Part shown: piece after piece, positions 25,610-35,271 of the stretch
How the letters are laid out: each line of letters begins with the position of its first letter
Position numbering within the stretch: the first letter of the stretch is position 1
Assembly: GCF_014836405.1 (NCBI RefSeq)
Contig: NZ_JACSQU010000001.1
Span: 1,240,001 to 1,304,000, forward strand
DNA: 64,000 nt
Source: Brevundimonas guildfordensis
Lineage (GTDB): Bacteria > Pseudomonadota > Alphaproteobacteria > Caulobacterales > Caulobacteraceae
Reading direction: 5' to 3'
The notes under the pieces: model-generated
Told to the model about the DNA's origin: nothing
Seen by the model: only the letters and a program-made list of their open reading frames with translations
The model's database searches: none
Position numbers and translations under genes: made by a program

Positions 25610-27400
25610 CTATTCGGCGCGGCGGGCCCCGGCGGCCTGTTTACTCTCGGCGATGAAGGCTTCCATTTCAGCCGTCATGGCCGGAATGGTGGCGACGCCC
25701 AAGGCCAGCAGGTGATCGTGGAACGCTTTGATATCGAAGTTCGCGCCCAGTTCGGCCTCGGCCTGACGGCGCAGGCGCACGATTTCGATCTCGCCCAGCT
25801 TGTAGGCCAGGGCCTGACCCGGCCAGGTGATGTAACGGTCGATTTCGGTGCCGACCTCATGGTCCGAAAGGGCCGTGTTGCCGCTCAGGAAGGCGATCGC
25901 CTGGTCGCGCGTCCAGCCCTTGGAATGCAGGCCGGTGTCGATCACCAGGCGCGCCGCGCGCCACATCTCGTAGTTGAGGCGTCCGAAATCCTCATAGGCG
26001 TCTTCATAGATGCCCATCTCGACGGCCAGTTTTTCCGTGTAGAGCGCCCAGCCCTCCCCGAAGGCGGAGATGCCCGCCTGCGAACGCCATTCGGGCAGTT
26101 CGGCGTGCTCGCGGCGCAGGACGCCGTGCCAGGCGTGGCCAGGGTTGCACTCATGAACCGTCAGGGCGGGGATGTTGTAGCGCGGCCGCGAGGGCAGGTC
26201 ATAGGTGTTCAGCAAGCACGCGCCATTGCCGCCGCGGCCTGCCGTATAGAAGGGCGCGATGGCCGGCGGAACCGGGATCAGGCTGAAGGTGTCGCGCGGC
26301 TTCAGGTTGAAATACTGCCCCATCTTGCCGTCGACCTTCTTGATCACCCAGGCGCCGTGCCAGAGCAGATACTCGGGCTTGTCGTACTGGAATTGACGGT
26401 CGGTCTTCAGGAAGGTCAGGAACTCGGCGAAGCTGCCGGTCCAGCCGGTGCTGCGCATCACCGCTTCCATTTCGGCGCGGACGCGGGCCACCTCGGCGCG
26501 GCCGATCTCATGGATCTGGTCCGGCGTCAGGTTGACGCTGGTGTATTGGCGAATCTGCGTCTGATAGAAGTCGTCGCCGTCCGGCAGGCGGTTGGCGCCC
26601 AGGGTGTCGCGCGCGCCCGGCACATAGTCCTCGCGGATGAAGCTGAGCAGGGTGCGATGGGCGGGCACGACCTGCTGCTGGATCACCTGGACAGCCTCAG
26701 CGCGCAGACGCTGCTTGTCGGCGTCCGAGATCGTCGACGGCATGTCGATGAACGGCTTGTAGATCGGGTTGGCCTGCGGTTCGCTTGGCTCGGTCACGGC
26801 CAGGATGGAGACGTCCCGCCCAGCCAGAGAGGCTTTCGGCTGGGTGAAGCCGCGCGCCAGGCCGGCGCGCATATTGGCGATCTGCTGGTCGAAATAGCGC
26901 GGCGTGTCGCGCAGTTGGGACAGGTAGCGGTCATAGTCCTCCACCGAAGTGAAGGTCTGGTTCGCCATGCCCGAGATCGAGGACCAGAACGAGCTGTCCG
27001 AGTTGAAGGGCATCTCGTACAGGCGGTGGCGGCCGTCATCGACGAAGTTGTCGATCTGGTGCTTGTAGACCGCGTAGTTGGTGCGCTCGGACGGCGAGAG
27101 TTGGCCCGGCGCAATGGCGCTCAGGCGGCGCTGCACGTCGGTCCAATAAGCCAGCCGGCGCTGCTGGGTCGCGGCGCTGACGTCGGGCAGGTTCGACGGT
27201 TTGGAAGCGCGCGAAGGAATCTCTTTCCGGCGCCAGGCGTATTCCTCTTCGGCGATGGCGCGGAACTGGGCGTCGAGCGCGCTGGCGGTCGACGCCGTGG
27301 CGTTTGCGGGCGCCGAGGCCAAGGCCGATGTCGGCAGGGCAGCGAAGGCCAGCGCGCCGACGGCGGCGGCGATGGCGCTGTATGCGGTCAGGGTCTTCAT
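25610..27400 (-). CDS. DUF885 family secreted peptidase-like protein
   Basis: A 596-residue exported protein with a signal peptide (MKTLTAYSAIAAAVGALAFAALP). The DUF885 core includes ALTVHECNPGHAWHGVL, which has a HExxxxH-like zinc arrangement, and FGEGWALYTEKLAVEMG. DUF885 proteins are putative metallopeptidases. The start at 27400 follows GGGGGAGAAACCG. It lies downstream of a TonB receptor, separated by a terminator-like hairpin, so it may have its own promoter. Confidence 0.82.
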   Translation of the reverse strand: MKTLTAYSAIAAAVGALAFAALPTSALASAPANATASTASALDAQFRAIAEEEYAWRRKEIPSRASKPSNLPDVSAATQQRRLAYWTDVQRRLSAIAPGQLSPSERTNYAVYKHQIDNFVDDGRHRLYEMPFNSDSSFWSSISGMANQTFTSVEDYDRYLSQLRDTPRYFDQQIANMRAGLARGFTQPKASLAGRDVSILAVTEPSEPQANPIYKPFIDMPSTISDADKQRLRAEAVQVIQQQVVPAHRTLLSFIREDYVPGARDTLGANRLPDGDDFYQTQIRQYTSVNLTPDQIHEIGRAEVARVRAEMEAVMRSTGWTGSFAEFLTFLKTDRQFQYDKPEYLLWHGAWVIKKVDGKMGQYFNLKPRDTFSLIPVPPAIAPFYTAGRGGNGACLLNTYDLPSRPRYNIPALTVHECNPGHAWHGVLRREHAELPEWRSQAGISAFGEGWALYTEKLAVEMGIYEDAYEDFGRLNYEMWRAARLVIDTGLHSKGWTRDQAIAFLSGNTALSDHEVGTEIDRYITWPGQALAYKLGEIEIVRLRRQAEAELGANFDIKAFHDHLLALGVATIPAMTAEMEAFIAESKQAAGARRAE

Positions 27401-27451
27401 CGGTTTCTCCCCCATAGTCGTCGGACGCCTGCTCCAGGCCGCCCAGAGTGA

Positions 27452-27477
27452 AAGGCCGCCCGTCGCCGGGCGGCCTT
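27452..27477. terminator. Hairpin between the TonB receptor and DUF885 genes
   Basis: AAGGCCGCCCG pairs perfectly with CGGGCGGCCTT around TCGC. It lies just after the receptor stop on the minus strand. Confidence 0.7.
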
Positions 27478-27490
27478 CCTTGTTTGCGGA

Positions 27491-30436
27491 TTAGAAGCGC
27501 GCGTTCACGCCGATATAGGCGTAACGGCCCAGGTTGTTGTAGACGCTGGCGTTGAACCCGGTGTTCAGCGAGGTTCCGGTCCAGGTGAACGGCGTCTGCG
27601 GCGGCTCTTCATTGGTGAAGTTGTTCACCCCGGCGAAGACCGAGAACTTGTCGAACCGGTATTCCGCCCGGATGTCGTGCGTCAGCCAGGACGGCGCCTT
27701 GTAAGGCTCATAGGCGCCCGCCGGATCCTGGTTGCTGCGCACCATGCTGCTCAGATACTGGTTGGCGTAGGACAGCGAGACCCGGTCGTAATCCCAGGTG
27801 ACGCGGAAGTTCATCCGGCGCTTGGGATTGGGCAGTTCGCCCGCCTGCTCGTCGCGCACGCTGGCGTCGCCGGGAACCGGATCATAGGTCAGATCCTCCA
27901 GGAAGCCGGCCGCCGCGTTGAACGACAGCGAGCCGTAGTCCGGCAGCCCCAGCTTGGCCAGATCGGTGCGGTAGGACGCCGTCACGTCCCAGCCCGAGTT
28001 GGTGTACTCGGCGACGTTCAGCACCTGGTTCATCACCCGGGTGATGTTGCCGTCCGAGCCGCGCGACACGCTGGCGCAGAACGGGTTGCTCAGGTTCGGG
28101 CTATCGACGCAGTTGTTGATGATGTTGCGCCAGCCCAGCGAGGCGATGACGTCGCTCATCTTGATGTCGTAGTGGTCGATGGTGACGGCCAGGCCGGGCA
28201 GGAACGACGGCGTCAGGACCACGCCCAGGGTCAAGGTCTCCCCCTCTTCCGGGTTCAGATCCGGGTTGCCGCCGCTGACCACCGGCCGGGTCGCCGTCGA
28301 CTGGACGAAGTCGGGCGACAGGCCCAGGGCCGCACAGTTTGCCCGGCGGTTGGCCGAGGCGCTGCCCAGGTTCAGACGCGTGGCGTCGCACGGGTCTTCA
28401 ATCTGGCTGTAGCCTTCGCTGCCGCCGCCGAACAGTTCGTTGATGTTGGGCGAACGTACAGCCTTGGCGAAGTTGCCGCGGAAGCGGATGTCGCGGTTGA
28501 CCGTCCATTCCAGACCCAGGCCGTAGCTGCTGTCGCCGCCCGTGGTGGTGTAGTCCTGGTAGCGATAGGCCGCCGTCAGATCCAGGTACTGCACGAACGG
28601 GACATCGGCCATCAGAGGAAGATTGATCTCGCCGAAGACCTCCTTGGACTCATAGCGGCCGTCGGTGATCTGCTGGGCGTTCTGGAAGATCAGCCCCTGC
28701 TGAGAACGCTCGTCCGGGACGGAACGCGCATATTCCTTGCGCCACTCCACGCCCGCTGCGAAGGCGACCGGCAGGCTGGTCCCGCTGAACAGGGACGGAT
28801 ACGAGAACAGCTCGCCATTGACGCTGGCCACGGCGTTCCACTGACGCGTGACGTCGTTTCGCACCGTGTGGATGTAGGAGTAGTCGATCGCTTCCTGTGA
28901 GGCGATGCCCGCCCCGAACAGGTTCAGCGGCTGACACCCGCGCGACCGAGCGTCTGCGCTGCGACAGACGATCTGGCCGTTCAGGTTGATGGCGTCGATC
29001 GACTCATAGAATTCCTTCTGCAGGCGATCGAAGTTGGTGAACTCCGACTCGGTCTGGCCGTAGTTGACGTAAGCCTCGAACCGCCAGCCGTTGCTGAAGG
29101 CGCCGTCCACCCCGGCGACGAAGCGGGTGGTGTCGTACACGCTCTCGTAGGTGCGGATGCCGAAGTCGCGGTCGTTGCGGGTGATGTCGAACTGAGTCAC
29201 CCCGGCGGTGGCCAGCATGGCGCGCAGGTCGCTGGGCAGGAAGGCGTTGTCGGCCTGAATCCGATAGGCGTTGCCCGTCGCCATGCCGGGCACGTCGCCG
29301 GCGAAGGTGCCGTTCTCGCGCTGGCTGGTCGCTTCGGTGTGGAAATACTTCGCTTCGGCGAACAGGTTCAGTTCGCTGACCACGTCGCCCGACGGCTGGA
29401 ACTGGTGGCGCATCTGCAGTTCGCCGCCGTACCGCTCGACCGGGGTGCGCAGGGCGTCTTCGCTGAACTTGAAGCCGTCGCCGCCGATGGAGACCTTTTG
29501 CGGGCGGCCGTTGCCGTCCACCACAACCTGTCCGCGGTCGAACGGCACCAGCTTGCCGTCCGGCGTGAAGGTCAGGCTGTAGGCCGCATTGCCGCCGATC
29601 GGCGTGACGATCACCGGGGTGAAGCTGTCGTTGGTGATGTTCGTATAGACGTCCCGGGCCATGATGAAGGACGGCTGCCCGTCGTCCGGGCTCTTCTTGT
29701 TCGGGTTCGGGATGTAGGCCAGGCCGCTCATCGCGTAGTCGCGCTCGTGCCGGTACAGGCCCTCGGTCTTGTCATAGGTGGCGGCGGCCATGACGTTGGT
29801 GCGGCCGTCGTTGAAGTTCCGGCCGATCGCCACGGAGCCATAATAGGTGTTCGGGCCGTCGGCGGAGCCGTACTGGGCCTGGGCCGCGACGCCCTCGAAG
29901 TCCTGTTTGGTGATGAAGTTCACCACGCCGGCCACGGCGTCGGCGCCATAGACCGCCGAAGAGCCGCCCGTCACCGTGTCGACGCGAGCGATGGTGGTCT
30001 TGGAGATGGTGTTGACGTCCACGGCGCTGGTGCCGCTCGACCCCGCCACATGGCGGCGACCGTTGACCAGGACCAGGGTCCGGCTGGCCCCGAGGTTGCG
30101 CAGGTTCAGCGTCGCCAGGCCCTGGCCGGCCACCGTATTGGTGGTGCTGGACGCCGATGCGCCCAGGCCGACCTGCGGCTGGCGGGCCATGGCGTCGATC
30201 AGGTTGGTGACGCCGATGTTCTCGATTTCCTGGGCATCGACGACGTTGACGGGCGTCGACGCCTCCACGTTCGGGCGGCGGATGCGCGAGCCGGTCACGA
30301 CAATGTCAGCGACGGCGCTGGCTTCCGGCTCAGGAGCCGGGGTCTGGGATTGAGCCCAGGCGGGTTGGGCGGCGGCGGCCGTGACAGCCAGACCGGCGAT
30401 CATCGTCCCGGTCTTCAGGTACGCAGACAGTCTCAT
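27491..30436 (-). CDS. TonB-dependent outer-membrane receptor
   Basis: A 981-residue outer-membrane protein. Signal peptide MRLSAYLKTGTMIAGLAVTAAAAQPAWA is followed by a TonB-box-like region with IVVTGSRI and a plug domain (TPVNVVDAQEIENIG; VNGRRHVAG; GADAVAGVVNFITK). The C-terminal beta-barrel ends in YAYIGVNARF with the terminal aromatic residue. No STN signalling domain is seen. It takes in an unknown substrate. Neighbouring secreted amidohydrolase and DUF885 genes suggest peptides or amide-linked compounds. Confidence 0.95.
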   Translation of the reverse strand: MRLSAYLKTGTMIAGLAVTAAAAQPAWAQSQTPAPEPEASAVADIVVTGSRIRRPNVEASTPVNVVDAQEIENIGVTNLIDAMARQPQVGLGASASSTTNTVAGQGLATLNLRNLGASRTLVLVNGRRHVAGSSGTSAVDVNTISKTTIARVDTVTGGSSAVYGADAVAGVVNFITKQDFEGVAAQAQYGSADGPNTYYGSVAIGRNFNDGRTNVMAAATYDKTEGLYRHERDYAMSGLAYIPNPNKKSPDDGQPSFIMARDVYTNITNDSFTPVIVTPIGGNAAYSLTFTPDGKLVPFDRGQVVVDGNGRPQKVSIGGDGFKFSEDALRTPVERYGGELQMRHQFQPSGDVVSELNLFAEAKYFHTEATSQRENGTFAGDVPGMATGNAYRIQADNAFLPSDLRAMLATAGVTQFDITRNDRDFGIRTYESVYDTTRFVAGVDGAFSNGWRFEAYVNYGQTESEFTNFDRLQKEFYESIDAINLNGQIVCRSADARSRGCQPLNLFGAGIASQEAIDYSYIHTVRNDVTRQWNAVASVNGELFSYPSLFSGTSLPVAFAAGVEWRKEYARSVPDERSQQGLIFQNAQQITDGRYESKEVFGEINLPLMADVPFVQYLDLTAAYRYQDYTTTGGDSSYGLGLEWTVNRDIRFRGNFAKAVRSPNINELFGGGSEGYSQIEDPCDATRLNLGSASANRRANCAALGLSPDFVQSTATRPVVSGGNPDLNPEEGETLTLGVVLTPSFLPGLAVTIDHYDIKMSDVIASLGWRNIINNCVDSPNLSNPFCASVSRGSDGNITRVMNQVLNVAEYTNSGWDVTASYRTDLAKLGLPDYGSLSFNAAAGFLEDLTYDPVPGDASVRDEQAGELPNPKRRMNFRVTWDYDRVSLSYANQYLSSMVRSNQDPAGAYEPYKAPSWLTHDIRAEYRFDKFSVFAGVNNFTNEEPPQTPFTWTGTSLNTGFNASVYNNLGRYAYIGVNARF

Positions 30437-30515
30437 TGGATCACCCCTCGTTTTTTTTGATGTGAAGCAGACGCCGCCGTCCCCTCTCGGCAGCGCCCGC
30501 CTCGTCTGTTGTGGA

Positions 30516-32192
30516 TCAGCGCTCTGCTGGCGCCTCTCCTCGTTCGGCTTTTTGCCGATCGACCATGGCCCGCACGTCGGCCAGCAGGGCCGGCGCGTCG
30601 TAGGCGACGCCGCGCGCCACCGTCCAACGCACCCCGCCGACCGTCTCGATGCGGTTCTCAGGGCTCAGGCGCTCATGCCCGGTGCCGTAAAGCGTCTTGA
30701 AGTTGGCCAGCGGGTTCTCGGTCGTGATGACCAGATCCGCGCTCATGCCCGGCCGCACGATGCCGAAGGTCGGCGCCTTGCCGGTCGGCTCGGCCAGGGT
30801 CATGGCGCCGTCCATCGTCGCCGCGCGGACGATCTCCAGCGGGTGGAAGCCCGCCTCCTGCAGCAGCTCCAGCTCTTCAACGTAGCCGAAGCCGTACAGC
30901 TTCCAGATGAAGCCCGAATCGGACCCCACCGTCACTCGGCCGCCGACTTTCTTGTAGTCGTTCAGCAGCCGCATGAACCGCTCGTAGAAGCGGCGCCACG
31001 CCACCTCGTTCGACGTCGTCCAGTCGAAGAAATAGCTGCCGTGGTTGTCGCGCGTGGATTGGAAATAATCCGCCAGCGTCGGCAGGGTGTAGGCCTGGTG
31101 CCAGGGGGCGTTGCGCGCCTTCATCAGATCGCGCGACGCGGCATAGATGGTCATCGTCGGATCGAAGACGACGCCCGCCTCCTTCTGGGCCTCCAGATAG
31201 GCGTACCACTGCGGCGAGCCGGGCTCGACCTCGTCCCAGATCTCGGCGGCCTCACCGAAGCGTTTCTGCTCATCGTAGAAGTTGTAGTCGGCCGGATAGT
31301 CCTGGATCGTCCGCCCGCCCAACAGCGACTCGAAGTGGCCGTAGAAGTGGGTGATCGTCCCCAGGCCCGCCGCCGCCAACTGTTCGGCGTTCAGCTGAGC
31401 CACGCCTGGTTGGGCGATGTGGGCCACCGTGCCCATGCCGACCTTCTTGGCCTCGTCGAGGGCGGCCAGGACCACCTCAGGCGTCTCGTCGCCACGCAGG
31501 AAGAATTTGATCCCGTCCACGCCGTTGGCCGCGCCCCAGCGCACCCATTCACGCGCCATCTCGGGGTTGCGGATGCGGCCGCGCGACCAGCCCGAGCCGA
31601 TCGTCTGATAGTTGTAGATGCGTGGGGCGACGATCTCGCCCCGGGCGGAACGGGCCTTTTCCGACACGGCGATGTCGTGCGGCGCCAGGCTGACGCCGCG
31701 CACCGTCGTCACCCCGTGGGCCAGCCACAGCTTGTAGACATACTCCAGGTCCGGCGCCTTCTGCGGGCTGCCGCCGTGGGCGTGGGCGTCGACGAAGCCC
31801 GGCATGACGTACATCCCGCGCGCATCGATCTCGTGCGCGGCGTTCAGCGGCGGGCGCCCCTCGCGTTCCGGCAGGCCCGGCCAGCCGGCCTGGATGATGT
31901 CGGTGATCTTGTCGTTCTCGATGACGATGTCCACCGGCCCCATGGGCGGCGCGCCCGTGCCGTCGATCAGCATGGCGCCGCGGACCACCATCAGCGGATA
32001 GGGGCCGTACCCCTCCCCCGCCCGGCGCGCCGGCGCCGGGTTCAGGCTGGCGCGAGCCGGGGCCGCCTGAGCCTGCGCTTGGGCCTGAGCTTGGGCCGAA
32101 GCCACGCTCGGCGCCGTCGCCAGCATCAGGGCGGCCGCACAGGCCGCGCCGGCGCCGCTGAAGATAGACCTAGTCTCTAAACGCGTCCGCAA
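30516..32192 (-). CDS. Secreted amidohydrolase family protein
   Basis: A 558-residue exported enzyme. The leader continues into an (AQ)n run just after the cleavage region. The amidohydrolase fold then shows LMVVRGAMLIDGTG, the metal-binding VDAHAHGG, GVDGIKFFLRG and the C-terminal MTLAEPTGKAPTFGIVRPG. It resembles imidazolonepropionase or Xaa-Pro dipeptidase-like members. It is upstream of the TonB receptor on the same strand by 79 bp, and divergent from an amino-acid permease. The substrate is unknown. Confidence 0.87.
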   Translation of the reverse strand: MRTRLETRSIFSGAGAACAAALMLATAPSVASAQAQAQAQAQAAPARASLNPAPARRAGEGYGPYPLMVVRGAMLIDGTGAPPMGPVDIVIENDKITDIIQAGWPGLPEREGRPPLNAAHEIDARGMYVMPGFVDAHAHGGSPQKAPDLEYVYKLWLAHGVTTVRGVSLAPHDIAVSEKARSARGEIVAPRIYNYQTIGSGWSRGRIRNPEMAREWVRWGAANGVDGIKFFLRGDETPEVVLAALDEAKKVGMGTVAHIAQPGVAQLNAEQLAAAGLGTITHFYGHFESLLGGRTIQDYPADYNFYDEQKRFGEAAEIWDEVEPGSPQWYAYLEAQKEAGVVFDPTMTIYAASRDLMKARNAPWHQAYTLPTLADYFQSTRDNHGSYFFDWTTSNEVAWRRFYERFMRLLNDYKKVGGRVTVGSDSGFIWKLYGFGYVEELELLQEAGFHPLEIVRAATMDGAMTLAEPTGKAPTFGIVRPGMSADLVITTENPLANFKTLYGTGHERLSPENRIETVGGVRWTVARGVAYDAPALLADVRAMVDRQKAERGEAPAER

Positions 32193-32585
32193 GCTCCAAT
32201 CCCTCCCAAGATCGACGGTCTTTCAGACCCGTGCCAGCGCAAGTCCGGCCCCTCAGCCCGACCCCAATTCGCTACCACCCCAAGGCAGACAAGAGCTTCG
32301 GATATTCTCCGCCCTGCGGAATAAAATTCACGAAGAAGCGCCTAGTCGTATACGTTCTTCGAAACCCAATATTTCTGACCTACAAAGCGAAAGAGGCGTT
32401 GTTTATCCGACAATTCTGATTTTATGATCCACTGAAGGCGACAAAACGCGGCAGATTGGGGTCGTTTTTTTTAGCCACGTTCAGCCGCCGATTGCGCTGC
32501 GCGCCAAGAATGCTGCGTCATATCGACGGTATTCCGAATATATTTTGTTCCATCGAACAACATTCGCAACGTCTGGGGGAGACGC
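32193..32585. promoter_or_regulatory. 393-bp AT-richer intergenic region between divergent amidohydrolase and permease genes
   Basis: This is the only gap over 300 bp in the window, and it is visibly more AT-rich than its surroundings. No convincing gene is present; a 62-codon ORF at 32231-32419 lacks coding features. TTGTTC-CATC-GAACAA (32545-32560) is a perfect 6-bp inverted repeat 26 bp before the permease start, a candidate operator. GGGGGAG precedes the permease ATG. Confidence 0.45.
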
Positions 32586-33989
32586 ATGAGTTTCTTGACA
32601 CGCCGCAAGGCCCTGCCTGCGCTGGGGGGCGCAGCACGCAAGGCAAATGGGCTGAAGCCCACCCTGTCCTGGCCGCACCTGGTCGCCCTGGGCGTCGGCG
32701 CCATTGTCGGCACAGGGATCTACACGCTGATCGGCGTAGGGGCGGAAAGAGCCGGGCCAGCTGTCATGCTCGCCTTCCTCATCGCCGGGATTGTCTGTGT
32801 CTGCGCCGCCCTGGCCTATGCCGAACTGGCGACGATGATCCCGGAATCAGGATCGGCCTACACCTATTCCTACACCACGCTCGGCGAAGGCGCGGCCTGG
32901 ATGGTCGGGTGGAGCCTGATACTTGAGTACACCGTCGTCTGTTCGGCGGTGGCCGTTGGCTGGGCGGGGTATTTCTCCGGAATGATGGAGGGCATCGGCC
33001 TGGGCCTGCCCGCAGTGCTGACCTCGGCGCCGTCCCAGGGCGGCATCGTCAACCTGCCCGCCGTCGTCATCGTCGCCGCCGTGGCGGGTCTGCTGGTCGC
33101 CGGCACGAAGGAAAGCGCCTCGATCAACGCCGCCCTGGTGGTGGTCAAGATCGCCGCCCTGATCGCCTTCGTGGCCATCGCCCTGCCCCACTTCAATGCA
33201 GACAACCTCAAGCCCTTCATGCCCTACGGCTTCTCGCACGGGGTCGGGGCGCAGACCGGCGTGATGGCGGCCGCGGCCATCATCTTCTTCGCCTTCTACG
33301 GCTTCGACGCCGTGGCCACGGCGGCGGAGGAGACCCGCAACCCCGCCCGCGACCTGACCATCGGCATCATCGGCTCCATGGTCGCGTGCGTAGCCATTTA
33401 TATGGCCGTGGCCATCGCCGCGCTGGGCGCCATGCCCTTCACCGAGTTCATGAAGTCGCCTGAGCCGCTGTCGCACATCATCCGCACCGTCGGCTCGGAC
33501 CTGTGGGCCACCCTGATCGCGGGCGCGGCCGTCGTGGCCCTGCCCACCGTCATCCTGGCCTTCATGTTTGGCCAGAGCCGCATCTTCTTCGTCATGGCGC
33601 GCGACGGACTGCTGCCGCGCAGCCTCGCCCATGTGTCCAAGCGCTCGGGCGGCCCTGTGCGCGTCACCGCGGGCACAGCCGTGCTGATGGCGATCATCGC
33701 CGGCTTCTTCCCGCTGGGCGACCTGGCGGCGCTGGCCAATGCGGGGACCCTAGCCGCGTTCGCGTCGGTCGGCCTGTGCCTGATCGTGCTCCGGCGCCGC
33801 GAGCCGGGCCGTCCGCGCGTCTTCCGCGCCCCGGTCTGGTGGCTGGTGGGGCCGATCGCCATCGCCGGCTGCGTCTATCTGTTCTTCAGCCTGCCAGCCT
33901 CGACCCAGATCAACTTCGTCATCTGGAATGCGATCGGGGTGGCGGTCTATCTGCTCTACAGCCGGCGCAACAGCCTGCTGAACGGCTAA
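32586..33989 (+). CDS. APC family amino-acid permease
   Basis: A 467-residue inner-membrane transporter with about twelve hydrophobic segments. The first helix has the APC motif VGAIVGTGIYTLIG, followed by AYAELATMIPESGSAYTYSY and FFAFYGFDAVATAAEETRNPARD. This pattern is typical of the cationic amino-acid transporter-like group (YfnA/CAT). The substrate is not certain. It is divergent from the amidohydrolase gene and may take up products of that locus. A 14-bp-stem terminator follows. Confidence 0.92.
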   Translation: MSFLTRRKALPALGGAARKANGLKPTLSWPHLVALGVGAIVGTGIYTLIGVGAERAGPAVMLAFLIAGIVCVCAALAYAELATMIPESGSAYTYSYTTLGEGAAWMVGWSLILEYTVVCSAVAVGWAGYFSGMMEGIGLGLPAVLTSAPSQGGIVNLPAVVIVAAVAGLLVAGTKESASINAALVVVKIAALIAFVAIALPHFNADNLKPFMPYGFSHGVGAQTGVMAAAAIIFFAFYGFDAVATAAEETRNPARDLTIGIIGSMVACVAIYMAVAIAALGAMPFTEFMKSPEPLSHIIRTVGSDLWATLIAGAAVVALPTVILAFMFGQSRIFFVMARDGLLPRSLAHVSKRSGGPVRVTAGTAVLMAIIAGFFPLGDLAALANAGTLAAFASVGLCLIVLRRREPGRPRVFRAPVWWLVGPIAIAGCVYLFFSLPASTQINFVIWNAIGVAVYLLYSRRNSLLNG

Positions 33990-33993
33990 ACAG

Positions 33994-34027
33994 AAATGGG
34001 CGCCGAGGCTGACCTCGGCGCCCATTT
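33994..34027. terminator. Terminator between permease and GGDEF genes
   Basis: AAATGGGCGCCGAG pairs perfectly with CTCGGCGCCCATTT. The gap is convergent, so it serves both genes. Confidence 0.85.
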
Positions 34028-34034
34028 CAATTCG

Positions 34035-34637
34035 TCAGCGGCTCGCTTCAGGCCGCGCCTTCTTCCTCAGCCACATGGCCGCGTCGGCCTCGGACAGCCA
34101 CACCTCGGCGTCAACCTGGTCCGCATAGGCGCGCACGCCGAACGAGCCGCCCAGAGGCAGACGCTCGCCTTCCCAGACGAAGCCTTCGCTGTTCAGCGCC
34201 TCGCTCAGCCGCAGGGCCTTCTCGCGACCTTCCTCGGCGCCCGCGTTCATCAGCACCACGGTGAACTCATCCCCGCCCATGCGGCCCACGGCGTCGGACT
34301 CGCGCACATTCGCCAGCAGCAGCTCGGCCACCGCAATCAGGGCCGCGTCGCCCGCCGCATGGCCCAGGCGGTCGTTGACTCCCTTGAACCCGTCCAGATC
34401 GAGATACAGCAGCGCCGCCTCGATCCCGTGGCGGCGGCAATAGGCCAAATTGCGCGCCAGCACCGTCATGAAGCCGCGCCGGTTCAGCGCAGGCGTCAGC
34501 ACGTCGTGATCGGCCAAGGCCTCGGCTCGTTCAGCCCGCTCGGTAAGCGCCGCTATCTCGGCGCGCAGACGCGTGATCTCAGCCTGCAAGTCCGCCTTCG
34601 CGTCCGCAGCGGTCGTCTGTTCGGCCAGGTGGTTCAA
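34035..34637 (-). CDS. GGDEF diguanylate cyclase
   Basis: About 200 residues. A coiled coil ([22 protein letters not shown]) leads into a GGDEF domain with an intact GRMGGDEF active site. An RESD motif five residues upstream matches the inhibitory I-site RxxD. It probably makes cyclic di-GMP, a regulator of motility and surface attachment. The start is uncertain. I chose TTG at 34637, preceded by GGAG; an ATG at 34766 would overlap purE on the other strand. It is divergent from purE. Confidence 0.82.
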   Translation of the reverse strand: MNHLAEQTTAADAKADLQAEITRLRAEIAALTERAERAEALADHDVLTPALNRRGFMTVLARNLAYCRRHGIEAALLYLDLDGFKGVNDRLGHAAGDAALIAVAELLLANVRESDAVGRMGGDEFTVVLMNAGAEEGREKALRLSEALNSEGFVWEGERLPLGGSFGVRAYADQVDAEVWLSEADAAMWLRKKARPEASR

Positions 34638-34764
34638 GGCAGGCTCCGACGCCGCATTTCCGGCCGACTCAAGGCCCCGCGACGCAGCTGAGTCTAGCGT
34701 CCTCGGTTGCGGGCGCAACGCGGGTGCTGTAACGGGCCGCTTTCCGCATGGGGAGCCTTTGCGC

Positions 34765-35271
34765 ATGACCGCCTCCACGCCGCCGGCCACGACGCCTCCT
34801 GTCGCCATCATCATGGGCAGCCGCTCGGACTGGCCCACGATGAAGCTGGCCGCCGACCGCCTGGACCAGCTGGGCGTCGCATGGGAGGCCAAGGTCGTCA
34901 GCGCCCATCGCACGCCCCAGCGCCTCTATGACTTCGCCACGACGGCCAAGGACAAGGGCTTCAAGGTCATCATCGCGGGCGCTGGGGGCGCGGCCCACCT
35001 GCCGGGCATGGCCGCCTCGATGACCGACCTGCCGGTGCTGGGCGTACCGGTCCAGTCCAAGGCGCTGAAGGGCCTCGATTCCCTGCTCTCCATTGTCCAG
35101 ATGCCCGGCGGCGTGCCCGTCGCGACCCTGGCTATCGGCGAGGCGGGCGCCGCCAACGCCGGAATTCTAGCGGCGCAGATCCTGGCCCTGTCTGACGTCG
35201 CCCTCGCGGAGCGTCTATCCGCCTTCCGCGCCGCCCAGACCGAATCCGTCGCCGAAAGCGTCGAAGACTGA
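34765..35271 (+). CDS. purE: N5-carboxyaminoimidazole ribonucleotide mutase
   Basis: A 168-residue class I PurE for purine synthesis. [15 protein letters not shown] and [14 protein letters not shown] are the phosphate-binding and catalytic-His motifs. [20 protein letters not shown] follows. The ATG at 34765 follows GGGGAGCC. The stop overlaps the purK start (ATG shares the last base), so the genes are coupled. Confidence 0.95.
   Translation: MTASTPPATTPPVAIIMGSRSDWPTMKLAADRLDQLGVAWEAKVVSAHRTPQRLYDFATTAKDKGFKVIIAGAGGAAHLPGMAASMTDLPVLGVPVQSKALKGLDSLLSIVQMPGGVPVATLAIGEAGAANAGILAAQILALSDVALAERLSAFRAAQTESVAESVED

Noticed and set aside
25463..27451. 662-codon plus-strand ORF over DUF885
   Set aside because: It is antisense to a gene with a signal peptide and a zinc motif, and it has the Gly/Arg/Val/Leu-rich composition of shadow frames.
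32231..32419. 62-codon ORF in the 393-bp gap
   Set aside because: No ribosome site, no family and no coding bias; more likely part of the promoter region.
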